Assembly (NCBI GenBank): GCA_951813285.1 | Contig: OX638355.1 | Span: 3,987,136 to 4,051,135 of the forward strand | DNA length: 64,000 nt | Direction: 5' to 3' | From: Terriglobia bacterium | Lineage (GTDB): Bacteria; Acidobacteriota; Terriglobia; Versatilivoradales; Versatilivoraceae | Part shown: piece after piece, positions 25,090-37,188 of the stretch | Layout of the letters: every line of letters begins with the position of its first letter | Numbering within the stretch: position 1 is the stretch's first letter | Made by a program: the position numbers and the translations under genes | The notes under the pieces: model-generated | What the model saw: only the letters and a program-made list of their open reading frames with translations | Database searches by the model: none | Told to the model about the DNA's origin: nothing

Positions 25090-26090
25090 GGGGAACCTGG
25101 GTGACCTGGCCGCATTTCCCTGGCGATCTCGATCAACTTGGGAACGACCTGAAAGACGTCTCCGACGATCCCGTAGTCGGCCACCTGGAAGATGGGAGCA
25201 TAGGGGTCCTTGTTGATGGCGACGATGCAGCCCGAGTTGGACATGCCCACCAAGTGCTGAATGGCCCCTGAAATCCCGCAGGCAATGTAGAGCCTGGGCG
25301 TCACGCTCTGGCCCGAACTGCCGATTTGGTGCTCCTTGGGCAACCAGCCGCCGTCGGTCACCGGGCGGGAGGCTCCCACTCCCGCCCCCAGGGCCGAAGC
25401 CAGGTCGATGATGAGCTGGAACTTTTCCTTGCTGCCCAACCCCCGGCCTCCGGCGACGATGATCTCCGCCTGGCTCAAATCCACCCTGGTCTGAACCGCC
25501 TCCATGACTTCCAGCAGCTTTCTCCGGAGCACGCCCTCGGCCAGGCCGACCTGGCGGTGGTCGACTCGGGGCGGGGCTTCCAGGTCCTCCTCCGAAGCGG
25601 GGAAGGCTCCCTGTTGAAGCGAGACCAGATAGGGCGGCTCCCCCTTGGGGCTCACCTCCAGGTTGAGCTTGCCGTTGAACACTTGCCGCACCCACAGGAG
25701 TTGGCCGGCTGCGCAGCGGCAATCGACACAGTTGGGGATCATGCCCCGGTCCAGCATGGTCGCCAGCTTGGGAGCAAAATCCATGGTCTGATAGGTGTGG
25801 CCCAGCAGCAACAGATAGGGTTGCTCCGTCCGGGCGAACTCGGCCAGAACCTCACAATAGGCCTCGGGCGTGTAGTGCCGGCAGTGGTCGTTGGCCAGGA
25901 CCACCACTTCCAGACCGCTCCGGCCGGAAACCTCGCGAGCCAGGCGCTCGATTTCGCTCCCCACCAGCGCCAGGCTCACCTCCATCCCGAGCTCGACGGA
26001 GAGCCTCCGGCCCAACCCGATCGCCTCCCAGGAGATCTTCTTCAATTGGCCGTCCCGGTGTTCACCCAGGACGACGATCCTGGTAGTCAT
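25086..26090 (-). CDS. etfA: Electron transfer flavoprotein alpha subunit
   Basis: A 334-aa EtfA. The N-terminal ETF domain starts 'RIVVLGEHRDGQL'. The C-terminal FAD-binding domain has 'IIVAGGRGLGSKEKF', 'GASRPVTDGGWLP', 'QIGSSGQSVTPRLYIACGIS' positions and 'VAINKDPYAPIFQVADYGIV', diagnostic of EtfA. With EtfB it passes electrons from acyl-CoA or related dehydrogenases to the quinone pool. It lies after etfB (88-nt gap) and before the acyltransferase. Confidence 0.96.
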   Translation of the reverse strand: MTTRIVVLGEHRDGQLKKISWEAIGLGRRLSVELGMEVSLALVGSEIERLAREVSGRSGLEVVVLANDHCRHYTPEAYCEVLAEFARTEQPYLLLLGHTYQTMDFAPKLATMLDRGMIPNCVDCRCAAGQLLWVRQVFNGKLNLEVSPKGEPPYLVSLQQGAFPASEEDLEAPPRVDHRQVGLAEGVLRRKLLEVMEAVQTRVDLSQAEIIVAGGRGLGSKEKFQLIIDLASALGAGVGASRPVTDGGWLPKEHQIGSSGQSVTPRLYIACGISGAIQHLVGMSNSGCIVAINKDPYAPIFQVADYGIVGDVFQVVPKLIEIAREMRPGHPGSP

Positions 26091-26178
26091 GAATCCATCT
26101 TCCCTGCCCGGCGGATGCCGTCTGTTCCGTTCAGGCCGCCGGGCCGCCTGCCGCCCTCGGCCTCTTCACGAATCTGGG

Positions 26179-26973
26179 TCAAATCACTCCGACCTCGTTG
26201 ACAAGCTTGTCCATCAGCGTTCCGGCAGCCTCTTCGGCATTTCCCTGGATCATCACCGTCCTTTTTTTCCTTTCGGGCGCCAGCAAGCGGTGGTGCCTGA
26301 CCTTGGCGGCCATCTCGCCCACGGCTTCAGGGGAGAGTCCCAGATCCTGCGCCGTCAGCACCCGGTACTCCTTCTTCTTGGCCTGCATGATTCCCCTCAA
26401 GGTGGCGTAGCGGATGGGGTGCGATCCCGACTGAATCGTCAGGACCGCGGGCAGTGGAAGCTCGACGCGCTCGAAGACGTTGCTCTCCAGCTCTCGCTTT
26501 ACCTGAATCCTGCCCGTGTCGGCCTCCAAGGCGACCTCCAGCACGATGGTGGCGCAGGGCCATCCCAGCATCTGGGCCAGAACAGCGCCCGTCTGAGCAA
26601 AAGCCATGTCCTCCGACTGCACTCCGGTAAGCACCAGGTCAAAGTCCTCGGGGCCGATGGCTGCGGCAATGGCCCGGGCTGTACCCCAGGCGTCCCCACG
26701 CTCAAAGGCTTCGTCCTTCAGGTGGATGGCTCGGTCGGCTCCCATGGCCAGGGCGTTGCGCAGGACCTTGGAGATGCGGTCGGACCCAATGGAAAGCACC
26801 GCCACATCGCCTCCGGTTCCCTCTTTCAAACGGAGGGCTTCCTCCAGGGCGTAGAGGTCGCTCTCGTTGGTTTCGAAGACCAGGTCCTCCTCCAGGACGC
26901 GGGAGCCATCCTGGTTCAGCTTGTAGCGGGAGTCCCTTTCGGGAACCTGTTTCAGGCAGGTGAGGATTCGCAT
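26179..26973 (-). CDS. etfB: Electron transfer flavoprotein beta subunit
   Basis: A 264-aa EtfB: 'MRILTCLKQVPERDSRYKLN' start, 'ETNESDLYALEEALRLKE', 'DLVLTGVQSEDMAFAQTGAV' and the EtfB recognition-loop region 'IQSGSHPIRYATLRGIMQAK'. The ATG at 26973 has GGAG five bases upstream; an 11-residue upstream extension is not conserved. It is the first gene of the etfB-etfA-acyltransferase unit. No partner dehydrogenase is in view. Confidence 0.96.
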   Translation of the reverse strand: MRILTCLKQVPERDSRYKLNQDGSRVLEEDLVFETNESDLYALEEALRLKEGTGGDVAVLSIGSDRISKVLRNALAMGADRAIHLKDEAFERGDAWGTARAIAAAIGPEDFDLVLTGVQSEDMAFAQTGAVLAQMLGWPCATIVLEVALEADTGRIQVKRELESNVFERVELPLPAVLTIQSGSHPIRYATLRGIMQAKKKEYRVLTAQDLGLSPEAVGEMAAKVRHHRLLAPERKKRTVMIQGNAEEAAGTLMDKLVNEVGVI

Positions 26974-27250
26974 GAAGACTCCAGGGGATTTGAATCTCCC
27001 CCTCAACGGAATTCAGAAACTAGCTTATCCCGAAAGTGGCTGTCAACGAGCCGCCTGCCAAACCTGTCCCCACCGTAGTCCACCCGTTCTCAGAATTTCC
27101 GGGACTCTATGTCTGCTATCATGAAGCGGCTATCCTGGCTCGATGAAGGCCAGTCATAACGTAACCCCGGCGGCTCGGAGTCTCTCCGGGGTCGCGTCCT
27201 GCCGGCGGAGCAAGCCGACCGCCGTTACCCGTTGTCGCGGAGGTGTCACC

Positions 27251-27865
27251 ATGAAACGATTCGAAATTCCCTTTTTGCTGGTGTGTTTCCTATGGCCTCA
27301 AAGCGTGCAGCCGGAGGACACTCCCGCCTGGGTTGCCCTCTTCAACGGACAGGACCTGAGCGGCTGGCAGGAGCACGGCCGGGAGAAATGGACCGTAGAA
27401 GACGGCGAGATCCTGGGAGAAGCCCTGACCCGGGAATACGGCTATCTGGCCACGACCAGGACCTACAAGAATTTCGAGCTCAAGGCCAAATTCAAGGGGG
27501 AAGGGACCGGCAACAGCGGCATTTTCTACCATTCGACCCTGCAGGGAGTCGACATCAAGGGGGTTCAGGTGGAAGTGGACCCCAATCCGGGCATGCACAC
27601 CGGAGGGCTCTACGAGAGCGGCGGCCGCGGGTGGCTGGTCAAGCCCGGTCCAGCCGGTGAAGCGGCCCTGAAACCGGGAGAGTGGAACGACATTTCCTTT
27701 TCGGTGTTCGGCAATCGGGTGGTGACCTTCCTCAACGGCGTGCGGGCCGTGGACTACAAGGATCCCGCCCCCCGCTATTTCGACGGGGTCATCGCACTGC
27801 AGCTCCACAGCGGCGGCGAAGGCAGAATGCGCTTCAAGGACCTCTACATCCGGGAGATCGAGTAG
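27251..27865 (+). CDS. Exported DUF1080 (3-keto-disaccharide hydrolase-type) protein
   Basis: A 204-aa protein with an N-terminal signal peptide (about 20 residues, hydrophobic core 'FLLVCFLWPQS') and one DUF1080 lectin-like jelly-roll domain: 'WVALFNGQDLSGWQ', 'FKGEGTGNSGIFYHS', 'FDGVIALQLHSGGEGRMRFK'. DUF1080 proteins include 3-keto-glycoside hydrolases. A GGAGGTG precedes the ATG. The longer frame from 27143 is not used. Likely periplasmic. Confidence 0.88.
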   Translation: MKRFEIPFLLVCFLWPQSVQPEDTPAWVALFNGQDLSGWQEHGREKWTVEDGEILGEALTREYGYLATTRTYKNFELKAKFKGEGTGNSGIFYHSTLQGVDIKGVQVEVDPNPGMHTGGLYESGGRGWLVKPGPAGEAALKPGEWNDISFSVFGNRVVTFLNGVRAVDYKDPAPRYFDGVIALQLHSGGEGRMRFKDLYIREIE

Positions 27866-27877
27866 GTGCGAGCGGCC

Positions 27878-29335
27878 TCAGATCCGGTGCTTCAGGTAGA
27901 CCGTGCGGAGCTCCGAGTAGAAGTCGATGGCCACGCTGCCCTGCTCCCGATAGCCGGTGCTGGAGGCCTTGGTGCCTCCAAACGGCAGTTGGTATTCCAC
28001 GCCGGCCGAGGGCAGGTTGACGATAATCAAGCCGGCTTCGATGCGGTTGATGTAGTTGAAGGCCTGATCGATCCGGTTGGTCAGAATCGATGCCGACAGC
28101 CCGAACTTGACCTGGTTGGCCAACTCGATGGCCTGGTCGAGGTCTTCAACCGGAAAGAGAGCCAGCACCGGTCCGAAGATCTCTTCCTGGGCAATTCTCA
28201 TATCCGGCGACACCTCGGAAAAGATGGTGGGTTGGACGAAGTAGCCCTGGTCCCATTCCGGACCGGTCAGCCGCCCGCCCCCGCACAGTAGACGGGCTCC
28301 TTCCCGCCGGCCGATGCTGATGTAGTCGAGGACGGTGTTCATCTGATTCTCGTCGACGCAAGGTCCCATCTGGACCCCCTCCCGGAGACCGTCGCCGACC
28401 TTCAGGCTCTCGGTCTTGTCCACCAGCAGCCGTACGAACTCATCGAAGACCGGCTTCTCCACCAGGGCTCGACTGGTGGCGGTGCATTTCTGTCCGGTTG
28501 AGAAAAAGGCGCCGTTGACCACCACGTCTGCAGCCTGGTCGAGATCCGCATCCCGGAGCACGATGGTGGGATTCTTCCCGCCCATCTCCAACTGCGTCTT
28601 GATTCCCCGCGGAGCCGTCTGCCGCTGGATCCCGTTGCCGACCTCACAGGAGCCGGTAAAGGAGACCGCCTTGACCAGGGGATTGCCAATCAGATCGTTC
28701 CCGATGGCCGCTCCGGACCCGGTGACCAGATTCAGCACGCCCTTGGGCAGACCGGCCTCGTGCAGGACTTCGGCCACCCGCACCGTGCACAGCGGCGCCA
28801 GGGAGGCCGGTTTGATGACCAGGCTGTTTCCCGCGACCAGGGCCGGGGCTATCTTCCAAACCGGAATGGCGATGGGGAAATTCCAGGGAGTCAGCAGGGA
28901 CACCACGCCCAGCGGCTTGCGGAAGGTGTAGCCAAACACGCCATCCCGTTCCGAGGGCACCGTTTCGCCGCTCAGCCGTGCGCCCTCGGCCCCGAAATAG
29001 CGCAGGATGTTGACGGCGCGGCCCACTTCTCCCCGGGCTTCCGGAAGTGTTTTCCCCTCTTCGCGGGTCATCTCGGTCGCCACCTGCTCGGCCCGCTTTT
29101 CCAGCAAATCGGCCGACCGCATCAGGATGGTGCCGCGCAGGGGAGCCGGCATTTCCGCCCAGGCCTGCTGAGCCCGGCCGGCGGCCTCCAAAGCCTGCCT
29201 CACGTCAGATGCCGTGGACGCCTGGTAGCGTGCCACCACTTCCCGGGTGTTGGCCGGATTGACGCTGTCGAACGTTTTCTCCGACGAGCTTTCCACCCAC
29301 TCCCCGGCAATGAAGTTCCCAAAAGTCTGCGACAT
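27878..29335 (-). CDS. NAD(P)+-dependent aldehyde dehydrogenase
   Basis: A 485-aa ALDH superfamily enzyme. 'GNFIAGEWV' at the N-terminus, 'LTPWNFPIAIPVWK', the general-base Glu in 'QLEMGGKNP' and the catalytic Cys in 'FSTGQKCTATSR' are all present. The overall pattern resembles alpha-ketoglutaric semialdehyde dehydrogenases, but the substrate is inferred only. A GGAGGG ribosome site precedes the ATG. It converges on the DUF1080 gene with a 12-nt gap. Confidence 0.93.
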   Translation of the reverse strand: MSQTFGNFIAGEWVESSSEKTFDSVNPANTREVVARYQASTASDVRQALEAAGRAQQAWAEMPAPLRGTILMRSADLLEKRAEQVATEMTREEGKTLPEARGEVGRAVNILRYFGAEGARLSGETVPSERDGVFGYTFRKPLGVVSLLTPWNFPIAIPVWKIAPALVAGNSLVIKPASLAPLCTVRVAEVLHEAGLPKGVLNLVTGSGAAIGNDLIGNPLVKAVSFTGSCEVGNGIQRQTAPRGIKTQLEMGGKNPTIVLRDADLDQAADVVVNGAFFSTGQKCTATSRALVEKPVFDEFVRLLVDKTESLKVGDGLREGVQMGPCVDENQMNTVLDYISIGRREGARLLCGGGRLTGPEWDQGYFVQPTIFSEVSPDMRIAQEEIFGPVLALFPVEDLDQAIELANQVKFGLSASILTNRIDQAFNYINRIEAGLIIVNLPSAGVEYQLPFGGTKASSTGYREQGSVAIDFYSELRTVYLKHRI

Positions 29336-29512
29336 GCTTCCCTCCGATCATGGTTCGACGGCATCTCTTTTGCGGCGAGCAGACGCTGTTTCAGCAACGG
29401 CGGCCCATCTTAGTTTCGGGTCAGGGCTTTGTCAATCTTGTGGTATGATTCCCTCACACGGCAGACAATCATTCACTGTTTCCAGCCCGCACTCAATTTG
29501 ATAACCTATTGA

Positions 29513-31405
<1,893 letters not shown>

Positions 31406-31885
31406 GGTCCGACCCCTCGCAGCATCGCTCGCCAGTGTTGCTCACCCGCACCTACTACTGGCGTTTTTAACAGCTCGCGCCGGCTTGGCACACCCTTGCC
31501 CAACAACGCGCAGCCCCTCCACTCTCACCCCCCGCGGCGAACCCGAACCGGGTCTCAAACCGCTGATTATCAAGGGGAAAATGCGGTAGATACACCGGAT
31601 TTTTCCATGGAATCGAGCCTCTCCCAGGGGTTTGTGGGAATGGAACGGGTGCACAACATTTAGTTGCCATGCTGGATATGAGTCCATCATTTTGTGCAAA
31701 AACGGTGATAATGCTTGACAAGAAAGGTCACCGGCGTAAAATGCCTCTCACCAAAGTGAACGGACGCACCCACGCAGTTTTGTTCGGGCTCGAATCGGAA
31801 CCGGCCCCACCGGCGAAGGTCGGTCTGACGGGTAGAGAGCCTGCTTGCCTTCCATTGTCCTGATTGAGTTTCAAGGAGATTTTCC
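31406..31885 (+). other. Gene-free stretch and nrdJ leader
   Basis: No convincing gene is seen in 480 bases. The last 170 hold the nrdJ promoter and an approximately 137-nt leader with a small hairpin-forming CCGGCCCCACCGGCG segment. I see no cobalamin riboswitch motif. Confidence 0.5.
31715..31742 (+). promoter_or_regulatory. Sigma70-type promoter of nrdJ
   Basis: TTGACA (31715-31720), a 16-base spacer and TAAAAT (31737-31742): a perfect -35 and five of six at -10. Transcription would start near 31749. Confidence 0.7.
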
Positions 31886-34576
31886 ATGCTAGTGAACGCC
31901 AAGACGGAGAGCCAGGCTACGGCCGCGGCTACCAGCGCGTCGGAAGAAACCAGACTCCTGCATTTCGACCGGGTTTACACCAGGCCCGGGGTGAATCCCT
32001 TCGATCAGGTTCAGTGGGAAGAGCGCAAGGCAAGCATCACCAACGAGAAGGGAGAGGTGATCTTCGAGCAACCCGACGTGGAAGTGCCCGAAGGCTGGTC
32101 CATGTTGGCGACAAACGTGGTGGTCTCGAAATACTTCAGGCGATCCACCAATGGCCGGGGCCGCGAAAGAAGTGTCCGGCAGCTCATCGGGAGAGTGGTG
32201 GACACCATTCACCGATGGGGGCAGGAGGGGGGCTATTTTGCAACCCCCGAAGACGCCGACACCTTCAAGTCGGAACTCACCCACCTGCTGGTCGATCAGA
32301 AGGCGGCGTTCAACAGCCCGGTCTGGTTCAATTGCGGCATCGAGCCCAAACCTCAATGCTCGGCATGTTTTATCAACTCGGTAGAAGACCGCATGGAAGC
32401 CATTCTGGACCTGGCCAAGACGGAAGGCATGCTGTTCAAATGGGGGAGCGGCACCGGCACCAATCTCTCCCCGATTCGCTCCTCCAAGGAGTTGCTGTCC
32501 GGGGGGGGGGAAGCGTCCGGGCCGGTCTCCTTCATGAAGGGCTACGATGCCTTTGCCGGCGTCATCAAGTCGGGCGGCAAGACCCGGCGGGCGGCCAAAA
32601 TGGTCATCCTGAACGCGGAGCATCCCGACATCGTGGAGTTCATCAAGTGCAAGGAGGAAGAAGAAAAGAAGGCCTGGGCCCTGATCTCGGCGGGATACGA
32701 TTCGTCCTTCAACGGCCCGGCCTACAGTTCGGTCTTCTTCCAGAATTCAAACAACAGCGTACGCGTCACCGACGAGTTCATGCAGGCAGCGGTCGAAGAC
32801 CGCGAATGGAGCACCCGAGCAGTGACCACCGGCGAGATCGTGGAAAAACACCGCGCCCGGAAACTGCTTCAAATGATGGCCGAATCCGCCCACGTCTGCG
32901 GCGACCCCGGCATTCAGTTCGACACCACGGTCAACGACTGGCACACCTGCGCCAACACCGATCGCATCAACGCCTCCAACCCCTGCAGCGAATATATGTT
33001 CCTGGATGACACCGCCTGCAACCTGGCCTCGTTGAACCTGATGAAATTCAGGGACAGGGACGGCGGTCTGGATGTCGATCGGTTCAAACACGCGGTTCAG
33101 GTGGTGATCGCGGCCCAGGAGATCATCGTCGACAACGCCAGCTATCCGACCCCCTCCATTGCCGACAACAGCCACCACTTCAGGCCGCTGGGGCTGGGTT
33201 ATGCCAACCTGGGAGCCCTGCTCATGTCATTGGGGCTTCCCTACGACAGCGATTCCGGTCGCGCCTATGCCGGCGCCGTGACGGCCCTCATGCACGGAGA
33301 GGCCTACCACACCTCCGCCAGGATCGCCCACGATCTGGGGCCCTTCGCCGAATTCCCGCTGAATCGCGAGCCCATGTTGAGGGTGATTCGCAAACACCGC
33401 GATGCCGCCGCCAATCTGCCTGCTTCCGCCCTGCCCCACGATCTCTACCAGGCCGTCCAGCATTGCTGGAGCGATGCTCTTTCCCAGGGAGAGCGGCATG
33501 GCTACAAGAACTCCCAGGTGACGGTGCTGGCGCCGACCGGAACCATCGGATTCATGATGGACTGCGACACCACCGGAGTGGAGCCGGACATAGCCTTGGT
33601 GAAGTACAAGAAGCTGGTGGGAGGGGGACTGCTCAAGATCGTCAATCAGACCGTGCCGGCAGCATTGACGCGGCTGGGATACGGCCAGGAAGAGATCAAT
33701 GAAATCATCAAATACATCGACGAGAACGAAACCATCGAAGGGGCGCCCTTTCTGAAGGAGAAGGATCTTCCGGTCTTCGACTGCGCCTTCAAACCCATGA
33801 ACGGAGCTCGTTCCATTCACTATTCGGGTCACTTGAAGATGATGGGGGCGGTGCAACCCTTCCTCTCGGGCGCCATTTCCAAGACCGTCAACATGCCCGA
33901 GGAAGCCTCGGCGGATCAGATCCAGGAAGCCTACGTTCAAGCCTGGGAATTGGGTCTCAAGGCTCTGGCCATTTATCGGGACGGATCCAAGCGATCACAG
34001 CCCCTCAACACCAGCCTCAAGGAAGAAGGCGAGAATGAGCCTACCCGACCGGCTCGACTCCGACTGCCCGACGAGCGCCAGGCCATCACCCACAAGTTCA
34101 GTGTCGCCGGACACGACGGCTACCTGACGGTGGGAATGTATGACGATGGCACCCCCGGCGAGATCTTTGTGGTGATGGCCAAGCAGGGCTCGGTCGTTTC
34201 CGGGCTCATGGACACGGTCGCCACCTCCATTTCGATGGCCCTGCAGTACGGGGTGCCCTTGAGGGTCCTGGTCGACAAGTTCAGCCACAGCCGATTCGAA
34301 CCCGCGGGGTTCACCAACAATCCGCAGATCCCCATTGCCAAATCCATCGTGGACTACATCTTCCGCTGGCTGGGCCAGAAATTCCTGACCGTCAAGGAGC
34401 AACCTCAGCAGGAGAAGGCGGCTCCCGCAACCAGCATGCAGATGGAAGACATGGAACGGCGGGTGTTTCAAACCCAGGCGGATGCCCCGCCCTGTCCCGA
34501 ATGCGGCAGCATCATGGTGCGTAACGGCGCCTGCTACAAGTGCCTCAACTGCGGCACGACCAGCGGCTGCAGTTGA
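31886..34576 (+). CDS. nrdJ: Adenosylcobalamin-dependent ribonucleotide reductase (class II)
   Basis: An 896-aa enzyme reducing ribonucleotides to deoxyribonucleotides without needing oxygen. The finger-loop region 'NPCSEYMFLDDTACNLASLN' (about residue 370) and 'TVLAPTGTIGFMMDCDTTG' are class II signatures. The C-terminal 25 residues form a zinc ribbon, 'CPECGSIMVRNGACYKCLNC'. An AAGGAG ribosome site precedes the ATG. No class I or III reductase is in this window. Confidence 0.96.
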   Translation: MLVNAKTESQATAAATSASEETRLLHFDRVYTRPGVNPFDQVQWEERKASITNEKGEVIFEQPDVEVPEGWSMLATNVVVSKYFRRSTNGRGRERSVRQLIGRVVDTIHRWGQEGGYFATPEDADTFKSELTHLLVDQKAAFNSPVWFNCGIEPKPQCSACFINSVEDRMEAILDLAKTEGMLFKWGSGTGTNLSPIRSSKELLSGGGEASGPVSFMKGYDAFAGVIKSGGKTRRAAKMVILNAEHPDIVEFIKCKEEEEKKAWALISAGYDSSFNGPAYSSVFFQNSNNSVRVTDEFMQAAVEDREWSTRAVTTGEIVEKHRARKLLQMMAESAHVCGDPGIQFDTTVNDWHTCANTDRINASNPCSEYMFLDDTACNLASLNLMKFRDRDGGLDVDRFKHAVQVVIAAQEIIVDNASYPTPSIADNSHHFRPLGLGYANLGALLMSLGLPYDSDSGRAYAGAVTALMHGEAYHTSARIAHDLGPFAEFPLNREPMLRVIRKHRDAAANLPASALPHDLYQAVQHCWSDALSQGERHGYKNSQVTVLAPTGTIGFMMDCDTTGVEPDIALVKYKKLVGGGLLKIVNQTVPAALTRLGYGQEEINEIIKYIDENETIEGAPFLKEKDLPVFDCAFKPMNGARSIHYSGHLKMMGAVQPFLSGAISKTVNMPEEASADQIQEAYVQAWELGLKALAIYRDGSKRSQPLNTSLKEEGENEPTRPARLRLPDERQAITHKFSVAGHDGYLTVGMYDDGTPGEIFVVMAKQGSVVSGLMDTVATSISMALQYGVPLRVLVDKFSHSRFEPAGFTNNPQIPIAKSIVDYIFRWLGQKFLTVKEQPQQEKAAPATSMQMEDMERRVFQTQADAPPCPECGSIMVRNGACYKCLNCGTTSGCS

Positions 34577-34605
34577 TCTGTGATTTGTTTCCTTTGGAAT
34601 CAACC

Positions 34606-34624
34606 GGGACTGGCTGAAAGTCCC
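34606..34624. terminator. Candidate hairpin between nrdJ and HIT genes
   Basis: A 6-bp stem GGGACT/AGTCCC with a 7-base loop lies in the 66-base gap between two convergent genes. No U-run follows on either strand, so its terminator role is uncertain. Confidence 0.35.
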
Positions 34625-34642
34625 AGCCTCACCTGACTCGAC

Positions 34643-34987
34643 CTATCCCGGTGGCCAGGCCATCTGCCGTCCACCCAGCAGGTGCAGATGGATGTGGAAT
34701 ACCGACTGGCCGGCGTCTGGACCGGTATTGATCACCGTGCGGTAGCCGGACTCTCCATGGCCCCGCTGGCGGGCGAGGTCCCGCGCCACCATCACCAGGT
34801 GGCCCAGGCACTGGCGGTCTTCCCAGTCCGCATCCTCCAAGGACTCCAGGTGTTTCTTGGGGATGACCAGCACGTGTGTGGGGGCCTTGGCGTTGATGTC
34901 CTCAAATGCCAAGGCTAGGTCATCCTCCCACAAAACCTTGGCCGGAATCTCCTTGCGAACGATCTTGCAAAACAGGCAGTCTGACAT
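34643..34987 (-). CDS. HIT-family nucleotide hydrolase (HINT-like)
   Basis: A 114-aa protein with 'CLFCKIVRKEIPA' at the N-terminus and the histidine triad 'HIHLHLLGGR' near the C-terminus, typical of HINT purine nucleoside phosphoramidases. The two Cys of the N-terminal CxxC are present. It follows prmC with a 39-nt gap and is probably the last gene of the rpmE-prfA-prmC unit. Confidence 0.94.
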   Translation of the reverse strand: MSDCLFCKIVRKEIPAKVLWEDDLALAFEDINAKAPTHVLVIPKKHLESLEDADWEDRQCLGHLVMVARDLARQRGHGESGYRTVINTGPDAGQSVFHIHLHLLGGRQMAWPPG

Positions 34988-35026
34988 CGGTGCCTCTCCT
35001 GTCGGCTTCTTCCCTCTCCTGATTCC

Positions 35027-35878
35027 CTACACCCTTCTTGCCGAAACCACCCTGGGAATCCCGTTCAAGTCCTCGGCAACACCCAACAGCTCCCAGCCGT
35101 GTCCCAGCAGGCCGCACACCGCCTCCTGCATGCTGTAACCGATCTCCACAATCAGCAGCCCTCCCGGCCTGAGCCGGACGTGAGCTTGAGACACCAGCCG
35201 GGCATAGAGGCTGGGCGCCCCTTCATCTCCGACGAGCGCCAGGCGGGGTTCCCAATCCCGGACTTCCTTCTGCAGTCCGCTCAACTCATCCGGGCCCACA
35301 TAAGGGGGATTGGAGACGACGGCATCGAGCTGCCCCTCACCCAGCCAGGAAGCCACCGGTTGCAACAGATTCCCTTGCAAAAAGGAGATCCGGCTCCCCA
35401 CCCCGTGCCGGGCCGCATTTCTTCGCGCTATCTCCAGGGCCGGTTCCGACAAGTCCGTGGCCCAGAGCTTTGCCCGAGGGAGCACCACGGCCAGGCTGAC
35501 CGCCAGGCAGCCGGAACCGGTTCCCACATCCGCCAGGTTCACACTGCCGTTCTCCAGGCGCTCCAGCGCCGCCTCCACCACAAACTCCGTCTCGGGCCTG
35601 GGAATGAAGACCGCTGGCGACACCTCGAAAAGCAACCCGCGGAATTCCTGTTGCCCCAATATGTATTGGAGCGGCTTGCCCCGGCTGCGTTCCCGGACTC
35701 TGGAGAAAAAGACCTGGCGCGACGATTCATCGACAGCGTCCCGGTAGTGGGCCAGCAGGGCGCTGCGCGTTGTCCCCAGGGACCGTGCCAGCAGGATTTC
35801 GGCATCGACCCTGGGGTTGACCACGGAGTTCCGGGTCAGTTCCTCACAGGCAGCGGCGAGGGCTTCGAAAACCTGCAT
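35027..35878 (-). CDS. prmC: Release factor glutamine methyltransferase
   Basis: A 283-aa SAM enzyme that methylates the GGQ glutamine of RF1 and RF2. It has the N-terminal helical domain, 'PLQYILGQQEFRGL', 'IPRPETEFVVEAAL', the SAM motif 'VGTGSGCLAVSLA' and the catalytic 'VSNPPYVG'. It directly follows its substrate gene prfA (58-nt gap). Confidence 0.96.
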   Translation of the reverse strand: MQVFEALAAACEELTRNSVVNPRVDAEILLARSLGTTRSALLAHYRDAVDESSRQVFFSRVRERSRGKPLQYILGQQEFRGLLFEVSPAVFIPRPETEFVVEAALERLENGSVNLADVGTGSGCLAVSLAVVLPRAKLWATDLSEPALEIARRNAARHGVGSRISFLQGNLLQPVASWLGEGQLDAVVSNPPYVGPDELSGLQKEVRDWEPRLALVGDEGAPSLYARLVSQAHVRLRPGGLLIVEIGYSMQEAVCGLLGHGWELLGVAEDLNGIPRVVSARRV

Positions 35879-35936
35879 GGCGCATGGACGGGACGGAGCG
35901 GCCGGTCACTTGGGCGGCTGGGCCGGGCTCAGGCTG

Positions 35937-37022
35937 TCATTGGCGAACCGACTCCACTTCCCTCTTCAGGTCTTCAGCCTGGAAGTGGCTCACCAGGGCA
36001 TCGATCACCGGGGTCAGATTGCCGTCCATGATGCCGTCGAGCCTATGAAGGGTCAGACCGATGCGATGATCGGTCAATCGGTTCTGGGGAAAGTTGTAGG
36101 TGCGGACCTTCTCGCTTCGATCACCGCTTCCCACCTGGCTTCTGCGGTCCTGGGCAATGGCCTGGCGCTGTTCTTCCATGGCGATTTCGTAGAGGCGGGC
36201 GCTGAGCACTCGCATGGCCTTGGCCCTGTTCTTGATCTGGGACTTTTCGTCCTGACAGGTCACCACCAGTCCGGTGGGCAGGTGGGTGATGCGAACGGCC
36301 GAGTAGGTGGTGTTGACCGACTGCCCGCCGGGTCCCGAGGAACAAAACCGGTCGATGCGCAGGTCTTTTTCGTCAATGCCCACATCCACCTGGTCGGCCT
36401 CGGGCAAAACGGCCACCGTGACGGCCGAGGTGTGCACCCGCCCACTGGCCTCGGTGGCCGGCACCCGTTGGACCCGGTGGACCCCGCTTTCGAATTTCAG
36501 GCTGCGGTAGACATTCCTGCCCTCGATGATGGCAATCACTTCCTTGAGCCCACCGGCTCCGGATGGACTGGAGGACATCAATTCCACGCGCCATCCCTGT
36601 GATTCCGCATAGCGGCAGTACATTCGAAAGACTTCCTGCGCGAAAAGGGTGGCCTCGTCGCCCCCGGTTCCGGCCCGAATCTCCAACAACACGTTCTTTT
36701 CGTCGTCGGGATCCTTGGGCAGCAGGAGGACCTTCAGTTGCTGCTCACATTCCTCCAGGGCGCGCCCCAGCTCGGCAGCTTCCTCCTGGGCCAGTTCCCG
36801 GAGCTCGGGCTCGGAATCGGCGTCCTGCGCCACCTGCCTGACATCGGCCAGACTCAGCTGGAGCCGCTTGTACTCCTGGAACTTCTCCACCACCGGGGCC
36901 AGGCCCCGGTGAGCCTTGGCATGCTTCCGGTACCTGGCCGGATCCGCCAGAACATCCGGATCTCCAAGCAGACGAGTGATCTCCTCGTAGGTTGCTTCCA
37001 GTTGTGCGAGTTTGTCTAGCAT
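35937..37022 (-). CDS. prfA: Peptide chain release factor 1
   Basis: A 361-aa RF1 recognising UAG and UAA. The class-defining 'PAT' tripeptide appears in '[14 protein letters not shown]', and the catalytic GGQ in '[14 protein letters not shown]'. It lies between rpmE and prmC, the usual order. The ATG at 37022 gives the usual family length. Confidence 0.97.
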   Translation of the reverse strand: MLDKLAQLEATYEEITRLLGDPDVLADPARYRKHAKAHRGLAPVVEKFQEYKRLQLSLADVRQVAQDADSEPELRELAQEEAAELGRALEECEQQLKVLLLPKDPDDEKNVLLEIRAGTGGDEATLFAQEVFRMYCRYAESQGWRVELMSSSPSGAGGLKEVIAIIEGRNVYRSLKFESGVHRVQRVPATEASGRVHTSAVTVAVLPEADQVDVGIDEKDLRIDRFCSSGPGGQSVNTTYSAVRITHLPTGLVVTCQDEKSQIKNRAKAMRVLSARLYEIAMEEQRQAIAQDRRSQVGSGDRSEKVRTYNFPQNRLTDHRIGLTLHRLDGIMDGNLTPVIDALVSHFQAEDLKREVESVRQ

Positions 37023-37188
37023 GACGCACCTCGGGGACGGCCGAGACCGCCGACGTCAAGAGCTATTGATAAATTACGGCCTCTAAAGCCAGGGACCTCA
37101 GAACTGTGAAGGATGCGGGAAGGGGTCCCGCTAGTCAGGCCGGAAGATCGACATTGCTGGAGTGAGGGCTGGTGGCGGACAGCGCCGC

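Noticed and set aside
31743-31885. Cobalamin riboswitch in the nrdJ leader
   Set aside because: The leader is too short and no B12-box-like sequence was found.
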